Positions 7,566 through 15,521 of a stretch of 64,000 nt of DNA are shown one piece after another. A model generated the notes under the pieces. It ran no database searches and was not told where the DNA came from. It saw only the letters and a program-made list of their open reading frames with translations. The stretch's first letter is position 1. Each line of letters opens with the position of its first letter. Source of the stretch: Haliscomenobacter sp040403615 (GTDB lineage: Bacteria > Bacteroidota > Bacteroidia > Chitinophagales > Saprospiraceae); assembly GCF_040403615.1 (NCBI RefSeq), contig NZ_JBBAKG010000021.1, forward strand, positions 14,583-78,582. The letters are read 5' to 3'. Made by a program: the position numbers and the translations under genes.

Positions 7566-8402
7566 ATGTTCAAATCCGCATACCGCCTGTTTACGCTTGC
7601 CACACTATTGATCGCCTTTTCCAACTGCCAACCACAAAAGCCTGAAATTGAGGAAAAGACAGCACCTGTGTTCAGGTACAAAAAAGAGCAACACCATTTT
7701 TCCAAAGCTTCGGAAGGCTGCAAAACAGATTCAAACGAATGTGCCATTGTGGCCATGAATTACCCGCAGTTTAAGGAAGAGGGTGCCGTTTTTGCCCGCA
7801 TCAATGATTCCATTTTGCACTACGTGAAAGCTTCGTTGACTTTCGAAGATGAAAAGTTGAACAATGATATGGATCTGGATGCGCTGGGCAATCGCTTTAT
7901 CCAGGACTACAACGAGTATTCTGCCGAAGCCAAAACCCGCGCAGAAGAAGACAACTCCGAATTGTTCATCACGCCCTGGAACATCGAAACCGATGGCGCC
8001 GTCATTTTTGAATCGCCCAAAGCAGTTTCCATCCGGCTCGATGAATACGCCTACACCGGAGGTGCGCACCCCAATAGCAACACCAGTTTGTTTGTGTTCA
8101 ACACCAGTACGGGAAAACCGATCAGATTGAAAGATCTGCTGAAAAATCAGGCTAAATTGGAACGCTTGGTCGAGCAAAAATTCCGCGAAACCCACGAATT
8201 GGCGCCCAACGCCAACCTCAACGACAAAGGGTTCTTCTGGGAAGGCAAATTTCAACTCCCTGCCAACATTGGCATTGTAGCCGAAGGGATGCTGTTCTTT
8301 TACAATTCTTACGAAATTGCCGCCTATGCTGTCGGCCCAACCGGTTTTGTGTTGAGCTGGGAAGAACTGGGTACATCAATTGACACCAACAAACTGAAAT
8401 AA
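7566..8402 (+). CDS. DUF4163/DUF3298 lipoprotein (RsiV-like extracellular fold)
   Basis: 278 residues with a lipoprotein signal (FTLATLLIAFSNC, acylated Cys near residue 20). A DUF4163-like N-terminal region (AIVAMNYPQFKEEGAVFARINDSI) is followed by a DUF3298 C-terminal region (YAYTGGAHPNSNTSLFVFNTSTGKPIRLKDLL and FYNSYEIAAYAVGPTGFVLS). The same fold occurs in the anti-sigma factor RsiV and in many Bacteroidota lipoproteins of unknown role; there is no transmembrane anti-sigma part here, so I do not infer sigma-factor control. It ends six bases before the GT39 gene, so the two are probably co-transcribed. Confidence 0.85.
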   Translation: MFKSAYRLFTLATLLIAFSNCQPQKPEIEEKTAPVFRYKKEQHHFSKASEGCKTDSNECAIVAMNYPQFKEEGAVFARINDSILHYVKASLTFEDEKLNNDMDLDALGNRFIQDYNEYSAEAKTRAEEDNSELFITPWNIETDGAVIFESPKAVSIRLDEYAYTGGAHPNSNTSLFVFNTSTGKPIRLKDLLKNQAKLERLVEQKFRETHELAPNANLNDKGFFWEGKFQLPANIGIVAEGMLFFYNSYEIAAYAVGPTGFVLSWEELGTSIDTNKLK

Positions 8403-8408
8403 GCGAGC

Positions 8409-10088
8409 ATGTCGAAACCACAGATCGCTTGGACTTTTCCTTTGTTTTTGGGCTTTTGGATGCTCCTGAATGTGCTACAAGCCACCTTCACCTCGTTGGA
8501 TCCAGACGAAGCCTACTACTGGGTTTATGCCCAAAACCTGGACTGGGGCTATTTTGACCATCCACCTGCGGTGGCCTTGATGATCAAAATCGGTACTCTG
8601 CTGCTTCCCGGTACATTGGGACTGCGCTTTCTGGTGGTTTTGGCCAATGCGTTGACCTTGCTGGTCATCTGGGATCTGGCCGACCGCCCCCAGCGTGGTC
8701 GCAGTGTGTATGTCTTGCTTGCGTTGATGGTGGCCATGCCTTTTTTGCATTTGTACGGGTTTATCACTACCCCTGATGCCCCCTTGATGTTGTTTACGGC
8801 CTTGTTTTTTTGGGCCTACCGTCGGTTTTTGGCGCAGCCCAATTTAGCGTCTGCGGTATGGTGGGCGTTCATTATGGCGGCCTTGTTGTACAGCAAGTAC
8901 CACGGTATTTTGTTGATCTTTTTTACGGTGTTGTCCAATTTGCGCTTGTTTCGCAATCCCTGGTTTTACCTGGCTGGCTTTTTGGGGGCTTTGCTGTTTT
9001 TGCCACATTTGTATTGGCAATACAGCCATGATTTTCCGTCGTTTCGCTACCACCTTAAAGGTCGCAACGATGTATACGAACTGAAGTATACCACTACTTA
9101 CCTGCTCAATCAGTTGGTGATTTTTTCTCCTTTGCTGGTTCCTTCCATCGCGCTGGCATTTTTAAGGTTGCGGTTTGGAACCCCAATTTTGCGCGCTTAT
9201 CGCCTGGTTGTTTTGGGCTTTTGGGCGTTTTTTTTGTGGAGTACCACCAAAGGCCACGTTGAGCCGCAATGGACTGCTATTCTGTCTATTCCGCTGGTGT
9301 TGCTCTTGTTTGCCTATGCGCAACAAAAAAGCTTTTCATCCAAAACCGTGATTGGTTTGGGGCTTGCTTCAGGAGGTTTATTGCTGCTTACCCGGCTTGC
9401 CCTGGTTTATATGATTGGCCCTTTGGGCAAAGACTTCAATAATCAGGGCTGGATCGATCAGGTACAGCAAAAGGCAGGCACAACGCCCGTTCTTTTTCAC
9501 AATACCTACCGCAGCCCGGCGCTTTACGCCTTTTATACCGGCGAAAAAGCCTATGAACTGACCACGGCACAGTACCGCAAAAGCCAGTACGACCTCTGGA
9601 ACGACGAAGTGGATTTGCAGGGCAAAAAGGTTTACCTGGTCATGCACGGCGATACCTACTGCACGCAATGCGACAGTTTGAATTTTGGAAGAAATAAAAT
9701 GCTGGGCCTGGAACTCAAGGATTTTCAGGTAGTTGAGAAAATTACCCTGGAAGTGCTGGATGCGCCCCAATCGGCAGTAGCTGGAGATTCGATTTCCGTT
9801 CGGGTGAAACTGCACAATCCTTACCCTTTTTCAATTGATCCTCAGCGGGGGACTTATGCGGTGAAACCAGGAGTGGCCTTTCACCGACAGGGGCAAGTGC
9901 TGTGGGTAGAAGATTGTACCTCCAATCAGCCTTTGGGGATCTGGAAATCTGGCAAGGACTATATTCTGGAATTAAAATGCCGTACTCCGCTTGAATTTAA
10001 GGGCAAGCTGGATTTGGTGTTCGGTTTGCGGTACGCCAATTTACAGCCCACTTTGGCGGGTGAGGCAGTTGAATTGCTGATAAAATAA
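8409..10088 (+). CDS. Glycosyltransferase family 39 (ArnT/PMT-like) membrane protein
   Basis: 559 residues with about ten hydrophobic segments through residue ~340. The first periplasmic loop carries LDPDEAYYWVYAQNLDWGYF then DHPPAV, the acidic DE and DHPP motifs conserved in ArnT/PMT_2 enzymes, which transfer sugars from polyprenyl-phosphate donors in the periplasm. The C-terminal ~200 residues are a soluble, probably periplasmic region with a CTQC pair. The acceptor (lipid A, protein or glycan) cannot be told. It overlaps no neighbour and follows the DUF3298 lipoprotein by 6 bases; it is convergent with the enolase-superfamily gene, with an inverted repeat between. Confidence 0.9.
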   Translation: MSKPQIAWTFPLFLGFWMLLNVLQATFTSLDPDEAYYWVYAQNLDWGYFDHPPAVALMIKIGTLLLPGTLGLRFLVVLANALTLLVIWDLADRPQRGRSVYVLLALMVAMPFLHLYGFITTPDAPLMLFTALFFWAYRRFLAQPNLASAVWWAFIMAALLYSKYHGILLIFFTVLSNLRLFRNPWFYLAGFLGALLFLPHLYWQYSHDFPSFRYHLKGRNDVYELKYTTTYLLNQLVIFSPLLVPSIALAFLRLRFGTPILRAYRLVVLGFWAFFLWSTTKGHVEPQWTAILSIPLVLLLFAYAQQKSFSSKTVIGLGLASGGLLLLTRLALVYMIGPLGKDFNNQGWIDQVQQKAGTTPVLFHNTYRSPALYAFYTGEKAYELTTAQYRKSQYDLWNDEVDLQGKKVYLVMHGDTYCTQCDSLNFGRNKMLGLELKDFQVVEKITLEVLDAPQSAVAGDSISVRVKLHNPYPFSIDPQRGTYAVKPGVAFHRQGQVLWVEDCTSNQPLGIWKSGKDYILELKCRTPLEFKGKLDLVFGLRYANLQPTLAGEAVELLIK

Positions 10089-10120
10089 ATTGTTTGCCGC
10101 AGGGAGGTGTTTTTATTTCA

Positions 10121-10195
10121 CGCAGATTTCGCACAGATTGAAGCGCAGATTTTCGCAGAAAAAATCTGTGTAGAATCTGCGCTTCAATCTGCGCG
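10121..10195. repeat. Family D inverted repeat (CGCAGATT type) between convergent genes
   Basis: CAGATTGAAGCGCAGATT (10134-10151) and AATCTGCGCTTCAATCTG (10174-10191) are perfect 18-bp inverted arms, flanked by more CGCAGATTT words. It is related in sequence to the element at 23861-24097 and lies, like that one, between two convergent genes. It may serve as a two-way terminator. Confidence 0.8.
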
Positions 10196-10227
10196 AAAAA
10201 AAAATGTCCAGATAATCGCCCGAAGTA

Positions 10228-11508
10228 TTATTCAAAAAATGGAATCCCGGGAATCGCATATTTTTTCATCCCTTCCTCGTTGATTTCTACCCCAATTCCT
10301 GGCTTTTCAGACACGGTGATGAAGCTGTTTTGCACCCATTCTCCTTCGTAATGCACAATTTCTTTGAACATGGGTTGGGTGTGGAAATAGGATTGCCACT
10401 CCAAAATCAAGAAATTGGGTACGGAAGCACAAACATGTGCTGACGCCATTGCGCCCAAGAATGAAGCGACCATATGCGGCGCAAAAGGCACATAATACAA
10501 ATTGGCCAGGTTGGCAATGCGCTGCCCTTCGCCCAAGCCACCTGCTTTTTGCAGGTCGGGCATCACAATATCCACTGCACCGATTTCCAACAACCTTCTG
10601 AATCCATGCGCCAGGTAATGGTTTTCTCCGGCACAAATGGGCGTGCTGGACGATTCGCTGATCAACTTGTAGGCTTCCGCGTTTTCGGCGGGGATGGGTT
10701 CTTCCAGCCACATCAGGTTCAAGGGCTCCAATAGCTTGGCTACGGCCTGACCAGTCACCGCATCGTACCTGCCGTGCATGTCTACACAGATGTCGATGTT
10801 GGGACCCACTGCGGCTCTGGCTGCTGCAATCTGGTCGTACATGCGTTTGAGTTCTCCGTGGCTGGCTGTCCAGTTGTAGGCGTCGTATTTGTTGGGGTCA
10901 TTGGCTTGGTCCAGGTCAAATTTGAGGGCATTGAATCCCATTTTGACGGCATTTGTTGCGGCATCAGCAAAGTCTTTGGGAGTCGGCAAATTTCTTTGGT
11001 AAAGCGCTGTATCACAATAGACCCTGACTTTATCGCGAAATTTTCCACCCAAAAGCTGATAAACAGGTAAGTTCAAGGCTTTTCCAGCCAGATCCCATAG
11101 GGCAGTTTCAATGGCAGAAAGCACCGCAATATACATACCCGATTGTGCACCCTGAAAAAAACCAGATCGGCGGATGTCTTCAAACAGCCGATGCACATTC
11201 AAGGGGCTTTTGCCCTTGATTCTTTCTCCAAAGTTTTTGACCAGGTGATAAGTGCCCGGGATGGCGTCTACGCCTTCGCCGCAGCCCCAGATGTCTTGAT
11301 TGGTGTATATTTTGACAAAAAGACTGCCGCGGATGTAGCCACATTTCACCTCGGTGATTTTTAGGTCGGCAGGAGAGGAGGCTTTGGGGATGTTATCGAT
11401 GGCAGTTTCATAGCCTTTTCCAAAGGCAGACAAGGAAACCATCGGGGTCAAAGCCGTAGCTATTGCGGCTTTGGATATAAAGGATCTTCTGGATGTAGGT
11501 TTTGACAT
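10228..11508 (-). CDS. Mandelate racemase/muconate lactonizing enzyme family protein, exported
   Basis: 426 residues. A Tat-type signal is visible (SRRSFIS at 6-12, then a hydrophobic stretch to ~30). The enolase-superfamily barrel follows: Lys196 in ALKFDLD, metal ligands Asp243 (VDMHGR), Glu269/270 (WLEEP) and Glu295 (GENHY), and a general-base His345 (FAPHM). This set fits the mandelate racemase subgroup, which includes sugar-acid dehydratases such as galactonate dehydratase. The reaction would be abstraction of the proton next to a sugar-acid carboxylate, with loss of water in dehydratases; the exact acid is unknown. The RraA-family gene lies 35 bases upstream on the same strand, so the two are probably one operon. 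Confidence 0.88.
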   Translation of the reverse strand: MSKPTSRRSFISKAAIATALTPMVSLSAFGKGYETAIDNIPKASSPADLKITEVKCGYIRGSLFVKIYTNQDIWGCGEGVDAIPGTYHLVKNFGERIKGKSPLNVHRLFEDIRRSGFFQGAQSGMYIAVLSAIETALWDLAGKALNLPVYQLLGGKFRDKVRVYCDTALYQRNLPTPKDFADAATNAVKMGFNALKFDLDQANDPNKYDAYNWTASHGELKRMYDQIAAARAAVGPNIDICVDMHGRYDAVTGQAVAKLLEPLNLMWLEEPIPAENAEAYKLISESSSTPICAGENHYLAHGFRRLLEIGAVDIVMPDLQKAGGLGEGQRIANLANLYYVPFAPHMVASFLGAMASAHVCASVPNFLILEWQSYFHTQPMFKEIVHYEGEWVQNSFITVSEKPGIGVEINEEGMKKYAIPGIPFFE

Positions 11509-11543
11509 GATTGAAAGGTTTTAAAAGTGGCGAAAAGGGGAGA

Positions 11544-12494
11544 CTACCAGGTGCGACCTTTCAGGAATTCCTGGATTTGTTCTTTTGGAACGGGTAGCTT
11601 GTCGATGTGCAGATTGAGCCAGGCAGAAAAGTCTTTTTCGATCTCGTCGCTCCATTTGGTATCGATCTGTCCTGGAGTGTATTTTTGTTCGCGCAGGCGC
11701 AGGTGGCCAAACATGTCGCGCAGTCTGACAATTTCTGAAGTCTTGACAACTTTTTCCACCAAATGAGGAGGAATGAAAATCACGCCGCCATCACGGCCCA
11801 AAACGGCATCACCTGGCATTACGGTCGCTTTGCCAATGCGGGTGGGGTGATTGATGGCCACCAGGGTGGTATTCAATTGTCCGTCCGGATTGTTGAGGTG
11901 GTGAGAGGGGTGATAAGAACGGAAAAAGGAAGTAAAGGAACCAATCTCCCGCAGGCCACTGATGTCGCGAATTGCTCCGTTGTACACGATGCCATTGCCG
12001 GTTTTGGCAAAAATGGAGTTGCCCAGGTTGTCGCCGATGGTTGGCCCGTCTTCGTGCGCGCCAAACTGGTCTACCACGTACACATCGCGCTTGGTCAAAA
12101 GGTCGATTGGCCAGGAGTTTTGAGATTTGACCCGGCCATCTTTGGTATGCCCTTTTTCGTCAATAACCCGGTGGATATCGGGTCGCCCGGGCATGAAGGT
12201 CGCAGTGACTGCTCTGCCTACCAAGACGCTGTCTGGGTTGATGGTTTGCCACCCGTCGTCGTACTGAAATTTGTAGTTTTCGTTGCGCAGCACTGCCCAG
12301 GCTTCTTCGTGGGTGACCAGTTTCAGGCGATTGAGGAGTTGGTCGGACACTTTGGGACGGCCATCAGCATATCTTTCTCCTTTCCATTCCGGAGTAAGAA
12401 AAATCAGCTCTTCTTTACTGATTTGTTGGCCAATAGCAGGCAGGACAAAAGCCATGCTTGTGAAGACAAGCAGGCAAAATTTTAGTTTTGACAT
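11544..12494 (-). CDS. RraA/HMG-aldolase family protein with signal peptide
   Basis: 316 residues from ATG 12494, chosen because the Sec signal MSKLKFCLLVFTSMAFVLPAIGQ starts there rather than at the upstream ATG 12527. The RraA fold signature GDNLGNSIFAKTGNGIVYNG followed by AIRDI, and the later PGDAVLGRDGGVIFIPP, match the RraA/4-hydroxy-4-methyl-2-oxoglutarate aldolase family (pyruvate-releasing aldolases or oxaloacetate decarboxylases). It has ~80 extra N-terminal residues compared with short RraA proteins. It is upstream of the mandelate racemase-family gene, suggesting dehydration then aldol cleavage of a sugar acid. Both appear exported, which is unusual for these folds. It is not the RNase E inhibitor despite the family name. 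Confidence 0.85.
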   Translation of the reverse strand: MSKLKFCLLVFTSMAFVLPAIGQQISKEELIFLTPEWKGERYADGRPKVSDQLLNRLKLVTHEEAWAVLRNENYKFQYDDGWQTINPDSVLVGRAVTATFMPGRPDIHRVIDEKGHTKDGRVKSQNSWPIDLLTKRDVYVVDQFGAHEDGPTIGDNLGNSIFAKTGNGIVYNGAIRDISGLREIGSFTSFFRSYHPSHHLNNPDGQLNTTLVAINHPTRIGKATVMPGDAVLGRDGGVIFIPPHLVEKVVKTSEIVRLRDMFGHLRLREQKYTPGQIDTKWSDEIEKDFSAWLNLHIDKLPVPKEQIQEFLKGRTW

Positions 12495-12571
12495 GTTGTG
12501 TTTGTTTATAGTTACAAAAAAATCCACTTAACTCAAAGATAGTTTTTTATCGAACTTTTCAGCTTTCTGGG

Positions 12572-13075
12572 TCAAATTTTGATTTCCAAAAGCGCCAGTA
12601 CCCCCTTGTAATGCGCAGGTAGGCCTTGGGTATTGTCCAGGTCTATCGTTTTGAGGTAGCTGAAACCACATTTTTCATAATAATCAATCAGTTTTGGGTT
12701 GTCGCCCCAGGTATCTAGTCGGATGTACTCCAATTGATTGGCGAGGCAGTAACCCCGAGCCCATTCTACAATGATTTTGACAAAAGCCGCCCCTCTGAAT
12801 TTTGGGTTGGTCACAATGCGGTGAATGTACACCGCGGGTTCGAGGTCTCTCTCTCCCCAGAAGATGGCATCGCTCAGGGTTGTAGCAAAGATGCAGGCTA
12901 CTTCATCGTCGATGATGATTTTCCATTGTCGATTTTCCCGAATTTCGGTCTCAATCAGGCTGCTTTCAAAACCTTCCCATTGTTTGTTGAACACCTTTTT
13001 TTGAAAGGCGATGGCTTCGTCGTATAGGGCGAAGATGGTATCAAAGTCAGCTGGGGTGCTGTTGGTAATTTGCAT
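12572..13075 (-). CDS. GNAT family N-acetyltransferase
   Basis: 167 residues, normal GNAT length. The central AVYIHRIVTNPKFRGAAFVKIIVEWARGYC holds the acetyl-CoA pyrophosphate loop region (variant of R/QxxGxG/A), followed by YIRLDTWGDNPKLIDYYEKCGF, the typical C-terminal strand and 'YEKCGF' helix. It should transfer an acetyl group from acetyl-CoA to an amine; substrate unknown. It is soluble, has no signal, and lies between the RraA gene and the S10 peptidase, with hairpins on the peptidase side, so it is probably a single cistron. Confidence 0.87.
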   Translation of the reverse strand: MQITNSTPADFDTIFALYDEAIAFQKKVFNKQWEGFESSLIETEIRENRQWKIIIDDEVACIFATTLSDAIFWGERDLEPAVYIHRIVTNPKFRGAAFVKIIVEWARGYCLANQLEYIRLDTWGDNPKLIDYYEKCGFSYLKTIDLDNTQGLPAHYKGVLALLEIKI

Positions 13076-13123
13076 AGCATGGGCTTATTTAACGCCAAAT
13101 ATCCCTGTTTTTATGGATTTAAC

Positions 13124-13164
13124 GTCGGTTCGGAGATATTAAAAAAAAACATCCCCGAACCGAC
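13124..13164 (-). terminator. Hairpin terminator of the S10 peptidase gene
   Basis: GTCGGTTCGG (13124-13133) pairs with CCGAACCGAC (13155-13164). On the minus strand the stem is followed within the loop by a run of nine T. It lies 6 bases past the stop of the minus-strand gene at 13171. Confidence 0.6.
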
Positions 13165-13170
13165 ATTATT

Positions 13171-14565
13171 TTAATACTTCGCCGCTTGCCCAGGCTTGGG
13201 CAATGACAGTTTGATGAATTCCCGCAAATGTTCATTGCTGCTTTCCAGGTCTTCCTTGCGCAGGTACATCATGTGTCCACTGCGGTAGCCCTTCCAGCTC
13301 ATGCGGTCTTTGAGTTTGCCACTGGGATCCATTTGCCACATGTTGTATTTGGCGTTGAAGTAGTCACATGCTCCATCGTAATAGCCAGACTGCACCATCA
13401 AATGCAGGTAGGGATTCTGTGCCATGGCCTGCCGCAGGTTTTCGCCCGTTTTATCGCCAGTACGATCCCAGGGATTGACGGGGCCAAACATGTTGTACTT
13501 CAAATCGGTTTTATATTTCAACTCTTCGCGTAGGTAGATGTTGATCGGTGGGGTAAAGGAATGCAACCAGGAGGTCAATTCCGCGCTGTAATCGGGACCC
13601 ATGCCGATATCCTGCCGATCAAGCCCGAGATAGCGCGAATCCAGGCGACCAACGGTATACCCTCTGTCGCGCAGCAATTCTTTCCAGAAAAAAGCGTAAG
13701 AAATGTCTAGGTTGGCTTGTAAAATCACCGCTTCCTTGATACCAGAATACCGGGCAAATTTTGCAGCAATGGCTTTCTTTTTGCTGTCTTCCAGAAATCC
13801 ACCTCTGGCTACGGCAGGCAACAGTTCGTTGATGGTAAACTCCTCNNNNNNNNNNNNNNNNNNNNNNNNNNNNNNNNNNNNNNNNNNNNNNNNNNNNNNN
13901 NNNNNNNNNNNNNNNNNNNNNNNNNNNNNNNNNNNNNNNNNNNNNGAAGCCCAACGGTTGTAGCGGCTTACAAAAGTATTGAGCCATTCCGCGAGGTACT
14001 TGATGTCGGCATTTACACCGAAAAATTTGGCAGGTGGAACGTCTTTGGCCACAATCCGGGAAAAACCAGTATTCACAGGGTCGATATGCACAATATCGGC
14101 TACATCCAGGATGGAATAGGGATTGTCTTTGACTCCGTAGGGTTGAACGGGGTAACCTTCATCGTCAATTTGCAGGATGCGTGGCCCCGTATAGGCAATG
14201 TGCATCCACACCGAAGCAGAGCCAGGCCCGCCGTTGAAAGAGATGACCAATGGGCGTGAACTGCGGTCTTTGACATCCGTGCGCTCGTAGTACGTAAAAA
14301 ACAACCCCGCCAAAACCTTGCCTTCTTCATCCCAAACCGGGATGGTGCCGGCGGTGGCTTTGTAGGGTACACGCTGGCCTTTGATGGTCACTTCGCGCGT
14401 GGTCTCCACAAAAGAATCGGGATTTAGCGTGCGAGAGGGGGAGGCCATTTTTTCTTCCTTGGCCGGAGGTGGAGGAGTGGTTTCCTTGGGTGTTGGTTTG
14501 GTTTGGGCATTTGCAAAAAAGAGGGTAAGGCAACTCAAGCCTAAAATCAGCCATTGCTTTTTCAT
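13171..14565 (-). CDS. Serine carboxypeptidase-like S10 family peptidase, interrupted by an assembly gap
   Basis: A Sec signal (MKKQWLILGLSCLTLFFANAQ; ATG 14571 two codons upstream is equally possible) leads into an S10 protein. Visible are the oxyanion segment FNGGPGSASVWMHIAYTGP, GFSRI, the Asp region SGYYDGACDYFNAKY, and the His region YRSGHMMYL. The nucleophile motif GESYG is not seen because 100 N (13846-13945) replace that part. Homologues have roughly 90-100 residues between the NRW motif and the helix that resumes after the gap, so the true missing sequence is probably longer than 100 bases and the present frame across the gap is a coincidence. The product should release C-terminal residues in the periplasm or outside. 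Confidence 0.85.
   Translation of the reverse strand: MKKQWLILGLSCLTLFFANAQTKPTPKETTPPPPAKEEKMASPSRTLNPDSFVETTREVTIKGQRVPYKATAGTIPVWDEEGKVLAGLFFTYYERTDVKDRSSRPLVISFNGGPGSASVWMHIAYTGPRILQIDDEGYPVQPYGVKDNPYSILDVADIVHIDPVNTGFSRIVAKDVPPAKFFGVNADIKYLAEWLNTFVSRYNRWAXXXXXXXXXXXXXXXXXXXXXXXXXXXXXXXXXXEEFTINELLPAVARGGFLEDSKKKAIAAKFARYSGIKEAVILQANLDISYAFFWKELLRDRGYTVGRLDSRYLGLDRQDIGMGPDYSAELTSWLHSFTPPINIYLREELKYKTDLKYNMFGPVNPWDRTGDKTGENLRQAMAQNPYLHLMVQSGYYDGACDYFNAKYNMWQMDPSGKLKDRMSWKGYRSGHMMYLRKEDLESSNEHLREFIKLSLPKPGQAAKY
13846..13945. other. Assembly gap (100 N) inside the S10 peptidase gene
   Basis: A run of 100 N, the usual placeholder for a gap of unknown size. Confidence 0.98.
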
Positions 14566-14695
14566 GAACATTCAAATTGGTGATTGAATTGATTTTTTCA
14601 TACAAATCCAGCTTGCTCATTTGACGACAAACAAGCAAGCTGGAATTTATCTGAAAAAAACTACATGGAAAAGCTTTTGGCGGTTTAAGTTGCAC

Positions 14696-15262
14696 TTAAA
14701 ACCGGTAACCTATTGCTATGGTGATGGGAAGATCAATATTCAAAAAAGGAATGTCACCGAGATTGATCGGGTCGGCATTGTTCAATGCCTTGATATTGTA
14801 AACAAAAGCGCGACCGAAACCCAGATTGAAATCAAAATGCAAGCGCTCATTGCGTGCAAAGGTTTTGAAACCAAACAGGAATCCCGCAGCGAAACGGTTG
14901 GTATTGTATTCAGCACTGGTAGAATCTGAAGTGCCGGTTGCTTTGCCCGAAGAATAACGCGTGTAAAGCCCTCCATAGAATTTGTCAAGCCCAATTTCAC
15001 TGGGGTTAAAGTAATATCGACCATTCACGCCAGCGCGGAGGGTGGTATTTTTGAGATCACTGCCTTCATTAAAGTTGATTTTATTCCAGGATCCGCCCAG
15101 AGTGGCTTCCAACCCAATGTTGTCAGCCAGACCAAACTCGCTGCGCAAATTCAAGGTGCCAAAGATGGGCCCAAAAGGACCGATTTTTACATCAACTTGG
15201 GCAAAAAGGGTTGCATTTGCAATCAGGCAAAGGATTGCAATAAAAAAATAATTTTTCTGCAT
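14696..15262 (-). CDS. Outer-membrane beta-barrel protein
   Basis: 188 residues with a clear signal peptide (MQKNYFFIAILCLIANATLFAQ). The mature part alternates polar and hydrophobic residues in short strands (ARAGVNGRYYFNPSEIG-type, FDFNLGFGRAFVYNIKAL) and ends in an aromatic residue (ITIAIGYRF), the signal for outer-membrane insertion. The length fits a small 8-strand barrel of the OmpA/OprF-like or 'porin family' group. No enzymatic residues are apparent. It is separated from the aminotransferase gene upstream by two long inverted repeats, so it has its own transcription unit or is attenuated. Confidence 0.8.
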   Translation of the reverse strand: MQKNYFFIAILCLIANATLFAQVDVKIGPFGPIFGTLNLRSEFGLADNIGLEATLGGSWNKINFNEGSDLKNTTLRAGVNGRYYFNPSEIGLDKFYGGLYTRYSSGKATGTSDSTSAEYNTNRFAAGFLFGFKTFARNERLHFDFNLGFGRAFVYNIKALNNADPINLGDIPFLNIDLPITIAIGYRF

Positions 15263-15331
15263 GATGATTGGTTAATTAAGGTTTCGTAAATAGGAGTGTT
15301 GCGCCAGTATTGTTGCGCTTTCATCGAGATC

Positions 15332-15379
15332 AAAGTTCCTCTAATCTACTCAACAGTGCAAGCATCTTAGAGGAACTTT
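15332..15379. repeat. Inverted repeat with 13-bp perfect arms
   Basis: AAAGTTCCTCTAA (15332-15344) and TTAGAGGAACTTT (15367-15379), 22-base loop, next to the longer stem-loop at 15397. Confidence 0.7.
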
Positions 15380-15396
15380 AACGTATCATTAGTAGT

Positions 15397-15511
15397 GGGG
15401 CAAAAACAAGTGTTCATTTTTCTTGAGCCATAAAATTAGATAAGACACTTTAAATGAACCGTTTACTTATCTAATTCTATGGCAAAATGAACACTTGTTT
15501 TTTATCGCCCC
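15397..15511. repeat. Conserved-loop stem-loop, family B copy 1
   Basis: A ~115-bp hairpin. The left arm starts GGGGCAAAAACAAGTGTTC and the right arm ends in its complement, finishing CGCCCC at 15511. The left arm has an extra TCTTGA bulge before GCC. The inner stem is built on ATTAGATAAG/CTTATCTAAT, and the loop is CACTTTAAATGAACCGTTT. It begins 11 bases past the stop of the minus-strand aminotransferase, so it could also stop its transcript. Sister element at 45157-45274; loop shared with 45355-45473 and 52669-52787. Confidence 0.88.
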
Positions 15512-15521
15512 TTAAGTGTCT

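Noticed and set aside
11763..12485. Long + strand frame opposite the RraA-family gene
   Set aside because: A shadow of the strongly supported minus-strand gene; it has no start context and no family-like sequence.
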